From NCBI GenBank assembly GCA_945903635.1, contig CAMDOT010000012.1, forward strand, positions 1-52,847: a stretch of DNA of 52,847 nucleotides, read 5' to 3'. A program made the translations under genes and the position numbers. Below the pieces are notes generated by a model. It ran no database searches. It saw nothing but the letters and a program-made list of their open reading frames with translations, and was not told where the DNA came from. Source of the stretch: Rhizobium sp. Q54 (GTDB lineage Bacteria > Pseudomonadota > Alphaproteobacteria > Reyranellales > Reyranellaceae). Below, one piece after another: positions 15,881-26,177 of this stretch. Numbering within the stretch: the stretch's first letter is position 1; each line of letters begins with the position of its first letter.

Positions 15881-16126
15881 ATGGCAGATGAAGACAGGAC
15901 GCGGGACCGGACCGCCAGCAACGCGGCCGGTCCACGCAAGAGGAATGCGGAAGAGCGTCCCTTCGATCTTTGGCTGCAGAAGCAGTTGCACGCGATGTAC
16001 GATGAGATCGCGAGCGAACCGCTGCCGGACGAGCTCATCGGCCTGATCAACCGCGACGCCGCCGCCTCGGACGACGCTAAGCCAAGTCCGCACCGCGAAT
16101 CAGAGCCTCGGAACAAGAAGAAATAA
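15881..16126 (+). CDS. nepR: Anti-sigma factor NepR
   Basis: An 81-residue protein that binds and inhibits EcfG sigma factors until phosphorylated PhyR takes it away. The core helices FDLWLQKQLHAMYDEI (about 28-43) and EPLPDELIGLI (about 46-56) match the NepR family, with charged disordered ends. The ATG at 15881 has only a weak GAAAG upstream; in-frame starts further upstream would add a non-family extension. The order here, two sigma factors then nepR, differs from the common nepR-ecfG order. The 128-base gap after sigma copy 2 contains a hairpin. Confidence 0.9.
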   Translation: MADEDRTRDRTASNAAGPRKRNAEERPFDLWLQKQLHAMYDEIASEPLPDELIGLINRDAAASDDAKPSPHRESEPRNKKK

Positions 16127-16265
16127 CGGCTGGAAGCTCGCCCTCTTTCCTGACGCCCCTCTTTCCTTACGCCAAGAAGGCTTAGCAGAGCCTGGACCTC
16201 GACCATCTGTTTCAGGCGGCGCCCGTCCGCTATACAGGTCGCCCACCGACGCAGAGGACCCGACG

Positions 16266-17030
16266 ATGAAGCTGTTCGATCTTTCCGGCCGCGTGGCCGT
16301 CGTTACCGGCGGCAATGGCGGCATCGGCCTCGGAATGGCGAAGGGCATGGCGCAAGCCGGCGCCACGATCGTCGTGGCCGGACGCGACGCGGCCAAGAAC
16401 ACCGCCGCGGTGAAGGAACTCCAGGGCCTCGGCGCCACGGCGAGCGCGATCGCGGTCGATGTCCTGAAAGAGGAGTCCTGCCACGCCCTGATCGCCGACA
16501 CGGTCAAGCAGCACGGCCGGCTCGATATCCTGGTCAACAATGCCGGCATGAGCATTCGCAAGCAGCCGCAGGATTTCACCGCGGCGGAGTGGCACAAGGT
16601 CCTCGACAGCAATCTGACCAGCGCGTTCCTATGCAGCCAGGCCGCGTACCCGGCGATGAAGAAGGCCGGCGCCGGCAAGGTGATCAACATCGGCTCGATG
16701 ATGTCGATCTTCGGCGCCGCCTTCGCAACCGCCTATGCCGCCAGCAAGGGCGGCATGGTGCAGATGACCAAGGCGATGGCGACCGCCTGGGCCAAGGACA
16801 ACATCCAGGTGAACTCGATCCTGCCGGGATGGATCGACACCGCCCTCACCCGCCGCGCCCGCGAGCAGGTGGAGGGTCTCCACGAATCGGTGTTGAAGCG
16901 CACGCCGGCGGCGCGCTGGGGCGTGCCCGACGATTTTGCCGGCATCGCGGTGTTTCTGGCAGCACCTGCGTCGGATTTCGTCACCGGAGCCGCCATCACC
17001 GTCGACGGTGGCTATTCCGTCCAGGGCTGA
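16266..17030 (+). CDS. SDR family oxidoreductase
   Basis: A 254-residue classical short-chain dehydrogenase. The Rossmann dinucleotide motif TGGNGGIG is at about 14-21, NNAG at about 90-93, and the active site has Ser in NIGSMMS (about 141) with YAASK (about 156-160), followed by the PGW segment after the sixth strand. The end VTGAAITVDGGYSVQG is typical of gluconate 5-dehydrogenase or 3-ketoacyl reductase-like enzymes. The substrate is unknown. AGAGGA lies seven bases before the ATG. It stands alone on its strand, convergent with the FRDP-TG gene B. Confidence 0.9.
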   Translation: MKLFDLSGRVAVVTGGNGGIGLGMAKGMAQAGATIVVAGRDAAKNTAAVKELQGLGATASAIAVDVLKEESCHALIADTVKQHGRLDILVNNAGMSIRKQPQDFTAAEWHKVLDSNLTSAFLCSQAAYPAMKKAGAGKVINIGSMMSIFGAAFATAYAASKGGMVQMTKAMATAWAKDNIQVNSILPGWIDTALTRRAREQVEGLHESVLKRTPAARWGVPDDFAGIAVFLAAPASDFVTGAAITVDGGYSVQG

Positions 17031-17043
17031 GAGCGTCCTTTAT

Positions 17044-17637
17044 CTAGGGCGACTCGATCCGGCAGGTGGCGCGATCGACGAAGAGGCTGGTCTCGGGGCC
17101 ATAGACCGTGAGACCCACGCGCACGCCGCCCCCGACCGCCGGCACGAGGACGCGGGTTTGTTCGACCGGCTTGCCGGCATTGGTGAAGAGGCAATGGATC
17201 AACGGCACGACCGTCCTGCCACTGTTGTTGCTAAGGTAGAGCACAACCTGCCAGCGCCGCCCGGGAACGGCGCGCAGCGAGGCATCGCCGATATTCACGA
17301 TCGGCACCGTCGGCCCCGCCGTGATCGGGACCATGCCCAGGGGCGTGATTTTCGCGCGCTGGACAACGACGCCATCGACACGGACGGCCTGCGCCATCGG
17401 GTCGAAGGCCTGGTCGGCCGGCGTGTTCGGCCCGGCAACCAGGCCGACATTGTTCGGTGTCCAGATCTGACCGGTCCTGGGATCGCGAAACTCCGGCACT
17501 CCAGCCGACGCCTGCATGTCGACGGAGCTGCGGGTGACTTGGGCGATCACTGGCGCGCTGCCGACCGCTGCCGCGCCGATCGCGAGCACCAGCGAAAAAA
17601 TCAGCGCCTTGGTCCCCGTACCGCTGGATGCACACAT
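17044..17637 (-). CDS. Secreted hypothetical protein, FRDP-TG family member B
   Basis: A 197-residue exported protein, paralogue of the one at 7719-8273. The signal peptide is about 1-32 (ALIFSLVLAIGAAAVGSAPVIA). The mature part has EFRDPRTGQIWTPNNV, ITAGPTVPIVNI, CLFTNAG and FVDRATCRI at the same relative places as member A. ATG 17637 is preceded by GGAAGG at a fair distance. No EcfG element is visible before this copy, unlike the csbD-linked copy. The function is unknown; the even beta-rich pattern suggests a small beta-sandwich in the periplasm. Confidence 0.75.
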   Translation of the reverse strand: MCASSGTGTKALIFSLVLAIGAAAVGSAPVIAQVTRSSVDMQASAGVPEFRDPRTGQIWTPNNVGLVAGPNTPADQAFDPMAQAVRVDGVVVQRAKITPLGMVPITAGPTVPIVNIGDASLRAVPGRRWQVVLYLSNNSGRTVVPLIHCLFTNAGKPVEQTRVLVPAVGGGVRVGLTVYGPETSLFVDRATCRIESP

Positions 17638-17763
17638 CGCCTGCACCTTCCTTAATATGCCCCGAATGCTCCCGCGAGCGATCACATCGCTTGTGGAGTG
17701 TATCTAGGCCATGTCTGGATTTGAAGCGGTCGAGAATCGCGGTGCCGGCGCAGCGGCGTCAAT

Positions 17764-17922
17764 TCATAGCGTCGGAGAGTTGCCCAGGACGCTCGAGATC
17801 TTGTCACCGACAGTTCGCATGGAAGCGATCGCGGCGACGGCAATCAGCGAAATGATCAATGTGTATTCCAATGCCATGGCGCCGCGGTGATCTTTCATCA
17901 TTCGGCGGAAAACAGACAACAT
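17764..17922 (-). CDS. flp: Flp family type IVb pilin
   Basis: A 52-residue prepilin. A short basic leader MLSVFRRMMKDHRG is followed by the processing site G14-A15, with the conserved Glu-Tyr pair in AMALEY and the hydrophobic helix TLIISLIAVAAIASM. Flp pilins are cleaved by a TadV-like peptidase and assembled by the Tad machinery for surface attachment. GGAGAG five bases upstream of the ATG at 17922 supports it. No tad/cpa genes are in the window, so the machinery must be elsewhere if this copy works. Confidence 0.85.
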   Translation of the reverse strand: MLSVFRRMMKDHRGAMALEYTLIISLIAVAAIASMRTVGDKISSVLGNSPTL

Positions 17923-18014
17923 GCTTCTCTCCACGACCTCAATCTGGCCGGTTGTTCACCGACCGCCGTCATATGACAGGATGTCGGGAACCGTACTCAA
18001 AGCAGATTCCGGGG

Positions 18015-18086
18015 TCAATTTAATTTGATGTTTGACATTAGGTAATTTATTCAACTTATTGATAATATTACCTAAAAATTGATGAT
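18015..18086. other. AT-rich patch with inverted repeat
   Basis: About 70 bases that are roughly three-quarters A+T in otherwise GC-rich DNA. They contain TAGGTAAT (18039-18046) and its complement ATTACCTA (18067-18074), and two TTGA-rich strings. It separates the phospholipid operon from the flp gene and could be a terminator, a promoter/nucleoid-protein site for flp, or a remnant of inserted DNA. No gene is seen in 17923-18086. Confidence 0.5.
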
Positions 18087-18686
18087 CTAAAGACGATACG
18101 AGTCCATCACACGCGCCACCGCCGTCCAGAAGCACAGGCCGGCGAGCAGGCCGGCCAGCCACGGGAAGGCCGCGGGAAACAGGCAGAACAGCACGAACGC
18201 CGCGATGGTCTCACTGCCCTCGATCAGCCCCGCGCCATGGAAGAACGATTTCCGCCCGCGTCTGCCGTCGTAAGCCTCGCCGCGCTGGGCGGCCAGGACT
18301 GCACGCCCCAGGAACGACGCCGCGGTGCAGACGAACGATGCCAGCAGGATCGCCGCCCAAATCGCGTTGGTTGGGCTGGCGAGCGCAAACCCCACAGGGA
18401 CGGCTGCGTAGAATGCCATGTCGCACATGATGTCGAGATAGCCGCCGAACGGTGTCGGCGTGCCGTGCCGCGCGATCGGCCCATCGACGCCGTCAATCAG
18501 TCGATTGAACAGGATCAGCAGCAAGGCCAGGCCGTACCAGCCCTGCGCCAGAACTGGCACGGCCAAGAGCCCGATGGCCAGTCCGGCGAGGCTTGCGCCG
18601 TTGGCCGATACACCGCGTCCGGCCAGCCAGGCTCCGGCGCGATTGAGGGGAGGATCGATCAGACGGCGCAGAACAGGATCGAACAT
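18087..18686 (-). CDS. CDP-alcohol phosphatidyltransferase family protein
   Basis: A 199-residue membrane enzyme of the CDP-alcohol phosphotransferase family. The catalytic motif is seen as D65-G-x-D68-G-x2-A72-R73, then FGGYLDIMCD supplying D85 and D89. It moves a phosphoalcohol from a CDP-alcohol to an acceptor; the exact acceptor (inositol, glycerophosphate, alcohol) is not predictable. About five membrane helices follow. It ends the LysM-psd-pssA operon, starting 15 bases after pssA, so a phospholipid role is likely. It is distinct from pssA in length and sequence. Confidence 0.85.
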   Translation of the reverse strand: MFDPVLRRLIDPPLNRAGAWLAGRGVSANGASLAGLAIGLLAVPVLAQGWYGLALLLILFNRLIDGVDGPIARHGTPTPFGGYLDIMCDMAFYAAVPVGFALASPTNAIWAAILLASFVCTAASFLGRAVLAAQRGEAYDGRRGRKSFFHGAGLIEGSETIAAFVLFCLFPAAFPWLAGLLAGLCFWTAVARVMDSYRL

Positions 18687-18701
18687 GGCGCCGCGGCGCG
18701 A

Positions 18702-19538
18702 TCAGCGAGGCGCCGACGGACCCGAATCGACCGCGCGCAGGGACACGACATCTGCCTGGGGGGCGGCCGCCTTCAGGTCCTGCAAGACCTGCCGGCGATA
18801 GGCCAACCAGCTGAACGGGATCAACGCCACATAGACGAGGCCGATCAGCGACGACGCGATCCAGGGGGCGCTCGCGAGCACGCCCATGACCAGCGCGGCT
18901 CCCAGCAGGGACGGCAGTACGAGGTGGCGCGGCACCCTTCCCTTCTTGAAGGAATAGGTCGGCAGCCGGCTCACCATCAGGCCGCCGACGGCGACCAGGA
19001 CCGTTCCCACGACCAGCGCATGACGGGGCCAGGCCGCTTCGATCTCGAAGCTCACCATCAGTGGAATCAGGGCAAGCAACGCGCCCGCCGGCGCCGGGAC
19101 GCCCGTGAAGAACGATCCGGTCCAGACCGGTGGCGGCGTATCGGAGACGAGGGCCGTATTGAAGCGTGCCAGCCGTAGCGCCGAGCAGATGGGAAACATC
19201 AACGTCACCACCCAACCCAACGCGCCGCCGTCCTTCAGGGAGGCGAGGTAGAGCACGAGCGCCGGCGAGACGCCGAAGCAGAGGAAATCCGACAGCGAAT
19301 CGAGCTCGGCGCCGAAGCGGCTGGTGACGCCCAAGCGGCGCGCGACGCGACCGTCGAGAGCATCGAAAATCGCGGCCACGATGATGGCGATGACGGCAAG
19401 GGTCATCTCGCCTTGCAAGGCGAAGCGAATGGCCGTCAGACCCGAACACAGGGCAGCAAGCGTCAGGATATTGGGGATCAGGCGATTGATCGAAAAGCCG
19501 TGCAAACCGCCTCGACGCCAGGGGGAATCGCTGTCCAT
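18702..19538 (-). CDS. pssA: CDP-diacylglycerol-serine O-phosphatidyltransferase
   Basis: Makes phosphatidylserine from CDP-diacylglycerol and serine at the inner membrane. The 278 residues hold about eight helices and the catalytic signature D59ALDGRVARRLG then FGAELDSLSD (D80, D84). It is the membrane-type (class II) PssA. AGGAGG five bases before the ATG overlaps the stop of psd, so the two are coupled. With psd upstream it completes the route to phosphatidylethanolamine. Confidence 0.93.
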   Translation of the reverse strand: MDSDSPWRRGGLHGFSINRLIPNILTLAALCSGLTAIRFALQGEMTLAVIAIIVAAIFDALDGRVARRLGVTSRFGAELDSLSDFLCFGVSPALVLYLASLKDGGALGWVVTLMFPICSALRLARFNTALVSDTPPPVWTGSFFTGVPAPAGALLALIPLMVSFEIEAAWPRHALVVGTVLVAVGGLMVSRLPTYSFKKGRVPRHLVLPSLLGAALVMGVLASAPWIASSLIGLVYVALIPFSWLAYRRQVLQDLKAAAPQADVVSLRAVDSGPSAPR

Positions 19539-19547
19539 GGCAGCCTC

Positions 19548-20240
19548 CTAGAATTCGATCGCCAGGCGCGGACCGGCCACAACGGGGTCGAGTTCGGCCA
19601 TGACCGTCTCGCCGCCGATCATGCGCTGCCCGGGGGCCACCAGCAAACGGGCGCCGTGGGGCAGGTAGAGGTCGGTACGGCTGCCGAAGCGGATATGGCC
19701 GAAGCGCTCGCCGGCGACCACCGCCTGCCCCGGCTTGACGTAGCAGACGATCCGACGCGCCACCCAGCCGGCGATCTGGACGCAGCCGATCACCCGGCCG
19801 TCGGGCCGGCGAAGCGCGAGCGCCATGCGCTCGTTTTCATCGCTCGCCTTGTCGGCGGCGGCATTCAGAAACTTGCCGGGGCGATAGGCCACGACATCGA
19901 TCGACGCGGCACACGGGGCACGGTTGATGTGGACGTCGAAGACGCTGAGGAAGATCGACACGCGCGTGAGTGCTTCGCTGCCCAAGCCGAGTTCGGGTGG
20001 TGGCACCGCATCGACGATCATCTGCACCAACCCGTCAGCCGGCGCGATCAGGAGACCGTCGTCCTGGGGCACGCCGCGCGGCGGATCACGGAAGAAGTAG
20101 ATCGACCACAGCGTCAGGATCATCAACGGCCAGAACAGCCATGCCACGCCGGTCAAGGCGGCGAGAAAGGTCGCGCCGGCGAACATGGCGATGAAGCGCC
20201 ATCCGTCAGCGAGGATCGGCACGAGGAAATTGGCCAGCAT
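19548..20240 (-). CDS. psd: Phosphatidylserine decarboxylase proenzyme (short type)
   Basis: Converts phosphatidylserine to phosphatidylethanolamine. At 230 residues it is of the short type with an N-terminal membrane anchor (about 15-48). The self-cleavage site that yields the pyruvoyl group is FGS (S187) in HIRFGSRTDLYLP; the conserved FLSVFDVHINRAP histidine segment is at about 97-109. It lies between the LysM gene and pssA in one operon (gaps of 26 and 9 bases). Confidence 0.93.
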   Translation of the reverse strand: MLANFLVPILADGWRFIAMFAGATFLAALTGVAWLFWPLMILTLWSIYFFRDPPRGVPQDDGLLIAPADGLVQMIVDAVPPPELGLGSEALTRVSIFLSVFDVHINRAPCAASIDVVAYRPGKFLNAAADKASDENERMALALRRPDGRVIGCVQIAGWVARRIVCYVKPGQAVVAGERFGHIRFGSRTDLYLPHGARLLVAPGQRMIGGETVMAELDPVVAGPRLAIEF

Positions 20241-20266
20241 GAACGCTCTCTATCGCCCGGTGATCT

Positions 20267-21331
20267 TCAGTCGCCCTTGGGCAGGGTGAAAACTTGGCCC
20301 GGGTATATCAGATGGGGGTTGAGAATCTGATCTTTATTGGCCTTGAAAATCGTCGTGTGACGCCAACCCTCGCCGTAGTGCACGCGCGCGATGTTCCACA
20401 GATTGTCGCCCCGCACCACGTAAAGCCGCTTGCCGTCACCGCCGGGAGCCGGCGCCACGGCCACCCGTTCGAACGGCAATTCGAGGCGGGCGACGGGTTT
20501 GCCGTCTGGCGCCAGCCGGTCGACTCGCAGCTTGTGCTTGCCGTGGTCGATGGGGCTGGACGGCGCCAGCCGCCAGCGACCGTCCGTGCCTGCAATGCCT
20601 TCGGCGACGATCTTGTCATCGACATAGGCCCGTATCGTCGTTCCCGGCGACGCCTGACCGGAGATCGTGGCCTGGCCGCGGTCATCGTAGTCGACCGTCG
20701 AGATGACAAGATCACCCGACTTCGGCACGCCGGCCGCGGACGGCGGCTGCACCAGCGTGGCGGCGCCCTTGGCGGGCGCGATCATCACCAGCGTCTCTTC
20801 CTTGGAAGCGGGCGCGCCGGCTGCCGGCGGCTGCGGGACGACGGCGATCACGACCTGATCCGATGTGACGGGAGCACGGCCCTCGATATGCTGGATCACG
20901 CGAAGCTCGTGCTGACCGGGAGCGAGCGGTGGCTCCTGTGCGATGATCACCCACTCGCCACGCGCGTCGGCCACGGCACTCGCGATCTCCTTGCCGCCGT
21001 CGAGTAGCAGGACCTTGGCGCCTGGCGCCGCGCGTCCCGCGACGACCGCCCGACCATCCGGGCCGATGCGGGCGACATCGAAAGTCGGCATCGTGACCGG
21101 CTCAGCGGGGGCGGGCACCGCCTGGGGCGTCGATGAGGCCTGAGGCGCCGCTGTCGGTGACGCTGCGTTTGGTGGAACCGATGCTGCTGAAGCGGCGGGC
21201 ACGACGGCTGCCGGCTTGGTGGCCAGGTCGATTGCCGCCTGCTCGGTCACCTTGCCACGCCAAGCAACGGCGAGGGCGACAGCAATGACGGCCGCGCCAC
21301 CCCCGACCAGCCAGAAAACAGTGCGTGACAT
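20267..21331 (-). CDS. Membrane-anchored LysM and Ig-like domain protein
   Basis: About 354 residues. One N-terminal helix (about 4-24) is followed by an Ala/Pro-rich linker, two Ig-like carbohydrate/adhesion folds (around GRAVVAGRAAPGAKVLLLDG and DDRGQATISGQASPGT), and a C-terminal LysM motif (LYVVRGDNLWNIARVHYG). It probably sits in the periplasm attached to the inner membrane and binds peptidoglycan. I chose ATG 21331, where the anchor begins and GGGAGG precedes at short spacing; an in-frame ATG at 21400 would add 23 residues. It is first in the operon with the phospholipid genes and divergent from the LOG gene. Confidence 0.8.
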   Translation of the reverse strand: MSRTVFWLVGGGAAVIAVALAVAWRGKVTEQAAIDLATKPAAVVPAASAASVPPNAASPTAAPQASSTPQAVPAPAEPVTMPTFDVARIGPDGRAVVAGRAAPGAKVLLLDGGKEIASAVADARGEWVIIAQEPPLAPGQHELRVIQHIEGRAPVTSDQVVIAVVPQPPAAGAPASKEETLVMIAPAKGAATLVQPPSAAGVPKSGDLVISTVDYDDRGQATISGQASPGTTIRAYVDDKIVAEGIAGTDGRWRLAPSSPIDHGKHKLRVDRLAPDGKPVARLELPFERVAVAPAPGGDGKRLYVVRGDNLWNIARVHYGEGWRHTTIFKANKDQILNPHLIYPGQVFTLPKGD

Positions 21332-21449
21332 CACCCTCCCAACGGTGCGACGACCGACCGCCCTTGGCGTCGCGCCCTCTCTTGGGGGAAATGATACCAT
21401 GCCACCCCGATCCGGAAAGACATCGGATCGACTGTAAAAAGAAGCCTCC

Positions 21450-22052
21450 GTGTCCGATTCCACCTCCCTCCGCCCCGCCTCCCTCTGTGTCTTCTGCGGC
21501 GCCCGCTTCGGTATCGATCCCGCCACACGCGAGACCGCCGTCCAGCTGGGCACCTTGCTCGCTCAAGAGGACATAACGCTCGTCTATGGCGGCGGGGGCG
21601 TCGGCCTGATGGGACTGGTGGCCAATGCCGCCCTGGCGGGCGGCGCGACCGTGATCGGCGTCATCCCTCAGTTCCTGCTGCAGCGCGAGGCGGGCCACCC
21701 GGCCCTGACCAAGACCGTCGTGGTCGAGACCATGCACGAGCGCAAATTGCAGATGTTCGAGCGTTCCGACGCCTTTGTGGTCCTGCCCGGCGGCATCGGT
21801 ACCTTGGAAGAATTCTTCGAGGTCCTGTCCTGGCGGACCCTGGGCCTCCACAGCAAGCCGATCGTGATCATCGACCAGGGCGGCTACTGGCAGCCCCTGG
21901 CCGCCCTCCTCCGGGGCGTCGTGGAAGGCGGTTTCGCCGAACGAACCCATCTCGACCATGTCGCCTTCGTGAGCGAGCTGAAAGACGTCCTGCCCGCTAT
22001 TGCGGCAATGCCCCGCACCGCCGGCTTCGAGAAGCGCCTGGACCGGATCTGA
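21450..22052 (+). CDS. LOG family protein (nucleoside monophosphate phosphoribohydrolase)
   Basis: A 200-residue cytosolic enzyme of the TIGR00730/LOG family, which hydrolyses cytokinin-type or other nucleoside 5'-monophosphates to base plus ribose phosphate. The signature residues are in VYGGGGVGLMG (about 44-54) and PGGIGTLEEFFEV (about 112-124). It starts with GTG at 21450; only a weak AAGAAG precedes. Its true substrate in bacteria is often unclear. Convergent with the ABC-F gene. Confidence 0.9.
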   Translation: MSDSTSLRPASLCVFCGARFGIDPATRETAVQLGTLLAQEDITLVYGGGGVGLMGLVANAALAGGATVIGVIPQFLLQREAGHPALTKTVVVETMHERKLQMFERSDAFVVLPGGIGTLEEFFEVLSWRTLGLHSKPIVIIDQGGYWQPLAALLRGVVEGGFAERTHLDHVAFVSELKDVLPAIAAMPRTAGFEKRLDRI

Positions 22053-22081
22053 CGCACAGGCAGCGTCCTTCTTACTAGCTA

Positions 22082-23707
22082 CTAGCCCGGGTGAAGACCC
22101 GGCGCCTCCTGGCCCGTCCGTGCCACATACTCCGTGTAGCCGCCGCCGTACTGATGAACGCCCGCGGGCGTCAGTTCCAGAACCCGGTTCGAGAGCGCGG
22201 CCAGGAAGTGGCGATCGTGCGACACGAACAGCATGGTGCCCTCGAACTCCGCCAGAGCTGCGACCAGCATCTCCTTCGTGGCCATGTCCAGATGGTTTGT
22301 CGGCTCATCAAGAACCAGAAAGTTCGGCGGGTCGAACAGCATCTTGGCCATGACCAGACGCGCCTTCTCGCCGCCGGACAATACGCGGCAGGGCTTCTCG
22401 ATATCGTCGCCGGAGAAGCCGAAGCAACCGGCCAGCGAGCGTAGCGCCCCCGTTCCTGCCTGCGGGAACGACTCGTCGAGCGACTCGAAAACCGTATCGT
22501 CGCCGTCCAGCAGGTCCATGGAGTGCTGGGCGAAATAGCCCATCCTGACGCTGGCGCCGAGGGTCACGGTGCCCTGGTCCGGCTCGGTCTCGCCGGCCAC
22601 CAGCTTCAGCAGCGTGGATTTGCCCGCGCCATTGGCGCCCAGGACGCACCAACGTTCCTGTCGGCGCATGCGCAAATCGAGCCCGGCATAGATCGGCTGC
22701 GTGCCATAGCCCTTGTGAACGTCCTTGAAGCTCACGACGTCGTCGCCCGAGCGGGGCGGCGCGCGGAACTCGAACTGGACGGACTGGCGACGCCGGGGCG
22801 GTTCCACTTTCTCGATCTTGTCCAGCTTCTTCACCCGGCTCTGGACCTGGGCGGCATGGGACGCACGCGCCTTGAAGCGCTCGATGAACTTCATCTCCTT
22901 GGCGAGCATCGCCTGCTGGCGCTCGAACTGCGCCTGGCGCTGCTTCTCGCCCACCGCGCGCTGCTGCTCGTAGAAATCGAAGTCGCCCGAATAGGTGATG
23001 AGCGACCCGCCATCGATCTCGATGACCTTGCCGATGATGCGGTTCATGAACTCGCGATCGTGCGACGTCATCAGCAACGCGCCCTCATATTTCTTGAGGA
23101 AGTCTTCTAGCCAGATCAGGCTCTCGAGATCGAGATGGTTGCTCGGCTCATCGAGCAGCATGCCGTCGGGCCGCATCAGCAGGATGCGGGCGAGCGCCAC
23201 GCGCATTTTCCAGCCGCCGGAGAGCAGGCCGACGTCGCCGTCCATTCGTTCCTGGCTGAAGCTCAGGCCCGCGAGCACCTCGCGCGCCCGGGCATCCAGC
23301 GCATAGCCATCCAGCTCCTCGAAGCGCCCCTGCACCTCGCCATAACGCTCGACGAGGGCGTCCATGTTATCGGCCTGCTCCGGATCGGCCATCGCCGCCT
23401 CGAGTTTGGCGATCTCGACGGCCAGCGCACTCACCGGCCCGACACCATCCATCACGGCCGCGACGGCGCTCATGCCCGACATTTCGCCGACATCCTGGCT
23501 GAAATAGCCGATGGTCATGCCGGGATCGATCGTCACCTGACCGTCATCGGGCCCTTCCCCGCCCGAGATCATCCGGAAAAGCGTCGTCTTGCCGGCGCCA
23601 TTGGGTCCGACAAGCCCCGCCTTCTCCCCCTTCTGGATGCCCATCGACGCGTCGATGAACAGGATCTGATGGCCGTTCTGCTTGCTGATGTTATCGAGAC
23701 GAATCAT
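22082..23707 (-). CDS. ABC-F family ATP-binding cassette protein
   Basis: A 541-residue soluble protein with two ATPase cassettes and no membrane domain: Walker A GPNGAGKTT and GANGAGKST, signatures LSGGWKMR and LSGGEKAR, Walker B followed by DEPSNHLD and DEPTNHLD. A charged linker between the domains carries the helical hairpin typical of ribosome-acting ABC-F factors (EttA/Uup/YbiT group). It probably acts on stalled or initiating ribosomes. I chose the ATG at 23707 (MIRLDNISK), the normal family start, over an upstream TTG at 23743. Divergent from icd. Confidence 0.92.
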   Translation of the reverse strand: MIRLDNISKQNGHQILFIDASMGIQKGEKAGLVGPNGAGKTTLFRMISGGEGPDDGQVTIDPGMTIGYFSQDVGEMSGMSAVAAVMDGVGPVSALAVEIAKLEAAMADPEQADNMDALVERYGEVQGRFEELDGYALDARAREVLAGLSFSQERMDGDVGLLSGGWKMRVALARILLMRPDGMLLDEPSNHLDLESLIWLEDFLKKYEGALLMTSHDREFMNRIIGKVIEIDGGSLITYSGDFDFYEQQRAVGEKQRQAQFERQQAMLAKEMKFIERFKARASHAAQVQSRVKKLDKIEKVEPPRRRQSVQFEFRAPPRSGDDVVSFKDVHKGYGTQPIYAGLDLRMRRQERWCVLGANGAGKSTLLKLVAGETEPDQGTVTLGASVRMGYFAQHSMDLLDGDDTVFESLDESFPQAGTGALRSLAGCFGFSGDDIEKPCRVLSGGEKARLVMAKMLFDPPNFLVLDEPTNHLDMATKEMLVAALAEFEGTMLFVSHDRHFLAALSNRVLELTPAGVHQYGGGYTEYVARTGQEAPGLHPG

Positions 23708-23898
23708 GGGGCACGTGCTGGCGGGAAAGCCGCCGCAACGCAAGCCATAGCCCGATGACGGTATTGCGGCTGATTGTCCCCTGCCGTCCGGGAAAAGGCC
23801 CGAAAAACGGATTAGCCCCGCGCCCGGCCGGCCCGCCGCGCCGAAGATTGCCTTTACCGCCCCGGTGGTGCAACAAGACGGGCCAAATTCAGCAATAG

Positions 23899-26163
<2,265 letters not shown>

Positions 26164-26177
26164 TGCGGCGTTGACAA

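Noticed and set aside
26171..26176. TTGACA hexamer between icd and DUF429 as a promoter
   Set aside because: No -10 like sequence follows at 16-18 bases, and it lies only one base before the likely start codon.
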